Position numbers and translations under genes: made by a program | Source of the DNA: Enterococcus dispar ATCC 51266 | Lineage (GTDB): Bacteria > Bacillota > Bacilli > Lactobacillales > Enterococcaceae | Assembly (NCBI RefSeq): GCF_000406945.1 | Contig: NZ_KE136354.1 | Coordinates: 1,263,207 to 1,327,206, forward strand | Length of the DNA stretch: 64,000 bases | Reading direction: 5' to 3' | Part shown: piece after piece, positions 60,150 to 64,000 of the stretch | Position numbering within the stretch: position 1 is the first letter of the stretch | Layout of the letters: each line of letters opens with the position of its first letter | The notes under the pieces: generated by a model | Database searches by the model: none | What the model saw: only the letters and a program-made list of their open reading frames with translations | What the model was told of the DNA's origin: nothing

Positions 60150-60186
60150 AAAAGAAGCCTTGAAATAAACTTTTTTTCAAGGCTTC
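60150..60186 (-). terminator. Terminator of the activase-like gene
   Basis: 11-bp perfect arms GAAGCCTTGAA / TTCAAGGCTTC (11-base loop) are followed by TTTTGATG on the minus strand. Confidence 0.75.
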
Positions 60187-60238
60187 CAAATTTTTTTTAT
60201 CGCAAAGAAATAATTTGGTACAGATAGTTTTACTTCAG

Positions 60239-63200
60239 TTATACAGAAATTTTCTCTTCAGTCAGCATTTTATTGGCCGTTGCCATCATTAAACGAATTC
60301 GGTTTAATTGATTTACTAAAGATACTCCTGGATCGTAATCAATAGCGGCAATATTGGCTTTTGGATATTGATGACGCAATTCTTTAATCACGCCTTTACC
60401 AACTACGTGATTTGGCAGACAGCCAAAAGGTTGCATACAAACAATATTGTTCACACCCGTTTTTAGCAACTCAATCATTTCCCCTGTTAAAAACCAGCCC
60501 TCTCCTGTATGGTTGCCAATGGATAAGATTTTACTAGCATCTTCTGCTAAATCATAAATAGATTGAATGCCATCAAAACGCTTCGATGCACGTAATGTTT
60601 TATCCATCGGTCTTTCAACCATTTCGATTAAGCGAATACCAAATTCTGCTAAGACTTTGCCTTTTTTAGCCATTCCTAAGTTTTCATACTTCCAGATCTG
60701 ATTGTATAATGAATAGTTCATAAAGCCGATAATATCTGGTACTACTGCTTCAGCACCTTCTTCTTCTAATAAACGCACGATATCATTATTAGCAGTCGGC
60801 GAATACTTGACTAAGATTTCTCCTACCACGCCAACTTTTGGTTTAATCACATCCGATAATGGAACCGTATCAAAATCGGCAATAATTTTTTTCATATTAC
60901 GATTAAACTGAGTTAATGAGCCATTTCGAACATTTTTAGCCACTTTTTTCAGCCAATCGGCATGCATTTGATCAATTTGACCTTTTTCTAACTCATAAGG
61001 ACGGGTACGATAGACGACGCGTTCAAATAAATCACCGTATAAAAAGGCGACAACAACGCGTTTTAACATTGGTAAAGTAAACTTAAAGCCTGGATTGGAT
61101 TCTACCCCTTTATTTCCCATGGAAACAGAAACGACGGGAACTTGCGAAAATCCTGCATCATTTAGCGCTTTTCGCAATAACGGAATATAGTTCGTTGCCC
61201 GACAACCGCCACCAGTTTGGGTCATCATCACACTAGTATTTGCTAAATCATATTTGCCACTTTCCAGCGCTTCAACTAATTGACCAATGGAGATAATTGC
61301 TGGATAACATGCATCATTATTGACGTATTTCAAACCAACATTTACCGCATCTTTATCTTCTGCTGGTAAACACACTACATTGTATCCGGATGCTTTTAAT
61401 GCTTCATCTACTAATCCATCTTGGTGGATAGGGCTGAGCATTGGCAATAACAAAGTATGTTTTTTGCGCATATCTTTGGTAAAAACAATTTTTTCAGGTT
61501 CATCATATTTTTTAGTAGGTGTGAAATCTTGTTTATCCCGTTCTTTGACAGCTGCTTTTAAGGAACGTAAGCGAATCCGAATTGCTCCTAAATTAGAGCC
61601 TTCATCAATTTTTAGCACAGTATAAATTTTGCCATACTGATCCATAATTTCTTCAACTTGGTCAGTTGTAACGGCATCTAAACCACAGCCAAAAGAATTG
61701 AGTTGCACCAACTCAAGATTTTTAGACTTCGCTACAACTCGTGCTGCAGCATAAAGGCGTGAATGGTATACCCACTGGTTAACTACTCGTAAGTTGCCAA
61801 CATCACTTAAGTGGGAAATACTGTCTTCTGTTAACACATGGAAGCCTTCTTGGGTAATTACTTCACTGATACCGTGATTAATTTCGGGATCCAAATGATA
61901 CGGTCGACCAGAGATAACGATGCCTCGTTCACCTTTAGCTTGTAACATCGCTAACGTTTCCTCACCTTTAGTGCGAATCGCTTGTTTAAAGTTTTCTAAC
62001 TCTTCAAAACCATGATGAACAGCTGCGGCCATTTCGTCTTGACTAATTCCCAGATCCGCAAAAGTTTTACTCATTACCGCCACAACTGCTTCTTCATTAG
62101 CTAAATTCAAGAAAGGATTACGATAATCAACTTTCCCTTCGCGAATATCATCAACATTATTGCGAATCACATCGGGATAGCTTTGGACAATCGGGCAGTT
62201 GAAATGATTGTCTGCTTCTGGACTTTCTTGTCGTTCAAAAATAACACCTGGATAAAAAATCAGTGGAACTTCTTGGTCAATCAAAGCTTGAATGTGACCA
62301 TGGGTAATTTTAGCCGGGTAACAAGCCGTATCACTTGGAATAGTTTCCATCCCTTGTTCATATAAAGCTTTATTAGAGCGCGGAGAAAGTTGAACTCTAA
62401 AACCTAAATCAGTAAATAGTGTATGCCACAGAGGGTAATTTTCATACATATTTAAAACCCGCGGAATACCAATCACACCTCTAATCGCATCTTTTTTACG
62501 CAATGGCCGATATTTGAAAAGCCGTTTGTATTTATAATCGATTAAATTAACCCGCCGGTCTTCTTTTTTAATTTTGATTTTCGCGCCTCGTTCACAACGA
62601 TTACCGGTAATAAACTGACGTCCATCTGAAAAAATTGTCACCGTCAACTGACATTTATTTTCACATAAATTACAGTGCGTGAATTCTTTTTCCGCCGTAA
62701 AAGTGGCTAATTCTTCGGCATCTAAAATGGTGCTCTCTGCAGCGATATCATAATTTTCCAAAGCGATTAAAGCGGCACCGTATGCTCCCATTAAACCAGC
62801 AATAGAAGGACGGACTACTTGACGGCCTGAAATTTCTTCAAAAGCGCGCAACACTGCCTCGTTATAAAAAGTACCCCCTTGGCAAACAATTTTTTCTCCT
62901 AATTCTTCCGGCCGGCGAATTTTAATGACTTTATAAATCGCATTTTTAATCACGGAATAAGAAAGGCCGGCTGAGATATCACCCACGCTAGCACCTTCTT
63001 TTTGGACCTGTTTTACTTTTGAATTCATAAAGACCGTACAACGAGAACCCAAATCAACCGGTGCTTTTGATTGCGTTGCTGCTAGTGCAAAGTCTTTTAC
63101 ATCATAATTAAGTGATTTGGCAAAGGTTTCGATAAAAGAACCACAGCCAGAAGAACACGCTTCATTTAATTGAATAGATGATAAAACACCGTCTTTAATG

Positions 63201-64000
63201 GTCATGGCTTTCATATCTTGACCACCAATATCTAAAATGAAATCAACCCCTGGTTGAAAATGATTGGCAGCTTTGTAGTGTGCCATTGTTTCAACTTCAC
63301 CAATATCGACTTTCAAAGCATTTTTAATTAATTGTTCGCCATAACCTGTTACAGCCGCTTTACCAATAAAAACATCTGCGGGCATTTTTTGATAAAGATC
63401 TGCTAATACTGTCATCGTAGTTTCCAATGGCTGGCCTTCATTATTGCCATAAAATGAAAACAAAATCCGGCCAGCATCATCTGTTAAGACAACCTTAGTG
63501 GTAGTGGAACCAGCATCAATTCCTAAGAAAGCCACACCGTGATGTTCTTCTAGACGCTTCTCTTCGGCAGTAGCTTGACCGTGACGTTCTCTAAATTCTG
63601 TTAACTCTTCGTCACTACTAAATAGTGGTTGTAAAGTATCTGTTGGTTTCAATTGATCTTGTTGGCCATTTTCCAAGCGATACAACAAATCAGTTAAAGT
63701 AGTAGCTTCCCCGCTTTCAGCAAATAAAGCCGCCCCCATCGCCACAAATAATTGGGGATTTTCCGGAAAAACAATATCTTCAGCAGCAATATTTAACGTT
63801 TCAATAAATCGTTTGCGCAATTCCGACATGAAGTATAGCGGACCACCTAAAAAGGCCACTTTCCCTTTGATTTTACGGCCAGCAGCTAGACCAGCAATCG
63901 TCTGGTTGACTACTGCTTGAAAGATACTAGCCGCAATATCAGCCTTATCTGCCCCTTCATTAATTAACGGTTGAACATCTGTTTTGGCAAAAACGCCACA
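60239..64000 (-). CDS. Giant 2-hydroxyacyl-CoA dehydratase activase-like protein, 5' part beyond window
   Basis: The frame is open from the right edge to 60239, so at least 1253 residues are visible and the start lies outside. Layout (visible): the end of a first ASKHA ATPase domain ([26 protein letters not shown]), a second ASKHA domain beginning [15 protein letters not shown], with the iron-sulfur loop [13 protein letters not shown] and [13 protein letters not shown], then a CNLCENKC cysteine motif, a DUF2229-type domain and a C-terminal HgdB-like half ([34 protein letters not shown]). Fusions of this kind (COG1924 plus COG3581-like) are common in anaerobic Firmicutes. Substrate unknown; an ATP-driven low-potential electron transfer role is inferred. 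Confidence 0.88.
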   Translation of the reverse strand, partial: CGVFAKTDVQPLINEGADKADIAASIFQAVVNQTIAGLAAGRKIKGKVAFLGGPLYFMSELRKRFIETLNIAAEDIVFPENPQLFVAMGAALFAESGEATTLTDLLYRLENGQQDQLKPTDTLQPLFSSDEELTEFRERHGQATAEEKRLEEHHGVAFLGIDAGSTTTKVVLTDDAGRILFSFYGNNEGQPLETTMTVLADLYQKMPADVFIGKAAVTGYGEQLIKNALKVDIGEVETMAHYKAANHFQPGVDFILDIGGQDMKAMTIKDGVLSSIQLNEACSSGCGSFIETFAKSLNYDVKDFALAATQSKAPVDLGSRCTVFMNSKVKQVQKEGASVGDISAGLSYSVIKNAIYKVIKIRRPEELGEKIVCQGGTFYNEAVLRAFEEISGRQVVRPSIAGLMGAYGAALIALENYDIAAESTILDAEELATFTAEKEFTHCNLCENKCQLTVTIFSDGRQFITGNRCERGAKIKIKKEDRRVNLIDYKYKRLFKYRPLRKKDAIRGVIGIPRVLNMYENYPLWHTLFTDLGFRVQLSPRSNKALYEQGMETIPSDTACYPAKITHGHIQALIDQEVPLIFYPGVIFERQESPEADNHFNCPIVQSYPDVIRNNVDDIREGKVDYRNPFLNLANEEAVVAVMSKTFADLGISQDEMAAAVHHGFEELENFKQAIRTKGEETLAMLQAKGERGIVISGRPYHLDPEINHGISEVITQEGFHVLTEDSISHLSDVGNLRVVNQWVYHSRLYAAARVVAKSKNLELVQLNSFGCGLDAVTTDQVEEIMDQYGKIYTVLKIDEGSNLGAIRIRLRSLKAAVKERDKQDFTPTKKYDEPEKIVFTKDMRKKHTLLLPMLSPIHQDGLVDEALKASGYNVVCLPAEDKDAVNVGLKYVNNDACYPAIISIGQLVEALESGKYDLANTSVMMTQTGGGCRATNYIPLLRKALNDAGFSQVPVVSVSMGNKGVESNPGFKFTLPMLKRVVVAFLYGDLFERVVYRTRPYELEKGQIDQMHADWLKKVAKNVRNGSLTQFNRNMKKIIADFDTVPLSDVIKPKVGVVGEILVKYSPTANNDIVRLLEEEGAEAVVPDIIGFMNYSLYNQIWKYENLGMAKKGKVLAEFGIRLIEMVERPMDKTLRASKRFDGIQSIYDLAEDASKILSIGNHTGEGWFLTGEMIELLKTGVNNIVCMQPFGCLPNHVVGKGVIKELRHQYPKANIAAIDYDPGVSLVNQLNRIRLMMATANKMLTEEKISV

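Overview
The window reads as ordinary chromosome of a low-GC Gram-positive coccus of the Enterococcaceae (Enterococcus or a close relative). The reasons are the AT-rich base composition, strong AGGAGG-type ribosome binding sites with frequent TTG and GTG starts, an enterococcal pbpF-ccpA-pepQ block, the lgt-hprK region followed by a liaXYZ operon, the pst-phoU operon with two pstB genes, and the ftsEX-prfB-secA-hpf-comF run. I see no rRNA, tRNA, CRISPR array, prophage or insertion sequence. Neighbour comparisons to E. faecalis and B. subtilis are from memory, not from a search.

Layout. 1-2.1 kb: start of pgpH, then phoH and a rpsU-yqeY transcript. 2.1-3.6 kb: zur divergent from the PPDK regulator gene, with a Zur-box-like site between them. 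3.8-7.0 kb: hom-thrC-thrB. 7.2-10.4 kb: phosphoglucomutase with a metal-sensor ArsR gene behind it, then trxB. 10.7-19.4 kb: a beta-glucoside locus (two GH1 and one GH4 phospho-glucosidases, an RpiR regulator, a PTS EIIBCA permease and a LicT antiterminator with its RAT/terminator leader). 19.5-22.4 kb: yneF, ndk, nfo and an auxin-carrier-family transporter. 22.6-27.5 kb: class A PBP, ccpA and pepQ. 27.6-32.8 kb: YtxH and DUF948 envelope proteins and galU-gpsA-lgt-hprK. 33.0-38.5 kb: citZ divergent from acnA-icd, an oxidative citrate-to-2-oxoglutarate branch that is unusual for this family. 38.5-40.8 kb: liaXYZ. 41.1-46.4 kb: pstSCABB-phoU. 46.6 kb: a candidate small RNA. 46.9-57.6 kb: cls, ftsEX, prfB (programmed frameshift), secA, an unknown membrane protein, hpf, comFA-comFC. 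57.8-64 kb: an orphan PTS EIIB, a small DUF protein, a YigZ protein, a GntR repressor and the larger part of a giant 2-hydroxyacyl-CoA-dehydratase-activase-like gene.

Regulation is unusually readable. CcpA is encoded here and cre-like sites lie on the promoters of the beta-glucoside PTS, GH4, orphan EIIB and perhaps ndk and pepQ/ccpA. HPr kinase, which makes the CcpA co-effector, is also encoded here. Self-operator candidates sit at the GntR and RpiR genes. PhoP-type direct repeats precede pstC, and a dyad abuts the liaX promoter.

The least expected item is a predicted ~155-nt RNA between cls and pstS (46589-46744). It has its own extended -10 promoter, a nested stem, two hairpins with C-rich loops, a third C-rich unpaired stretch and a strong terminator. 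This is the architecture of Firmicute sRNAs that pair with Shine-Dalgarno sequences. The second is the citZ/acnA-icd cluster lying between hprK and liaZ, which I remember as close neighbours in E. faecalis.
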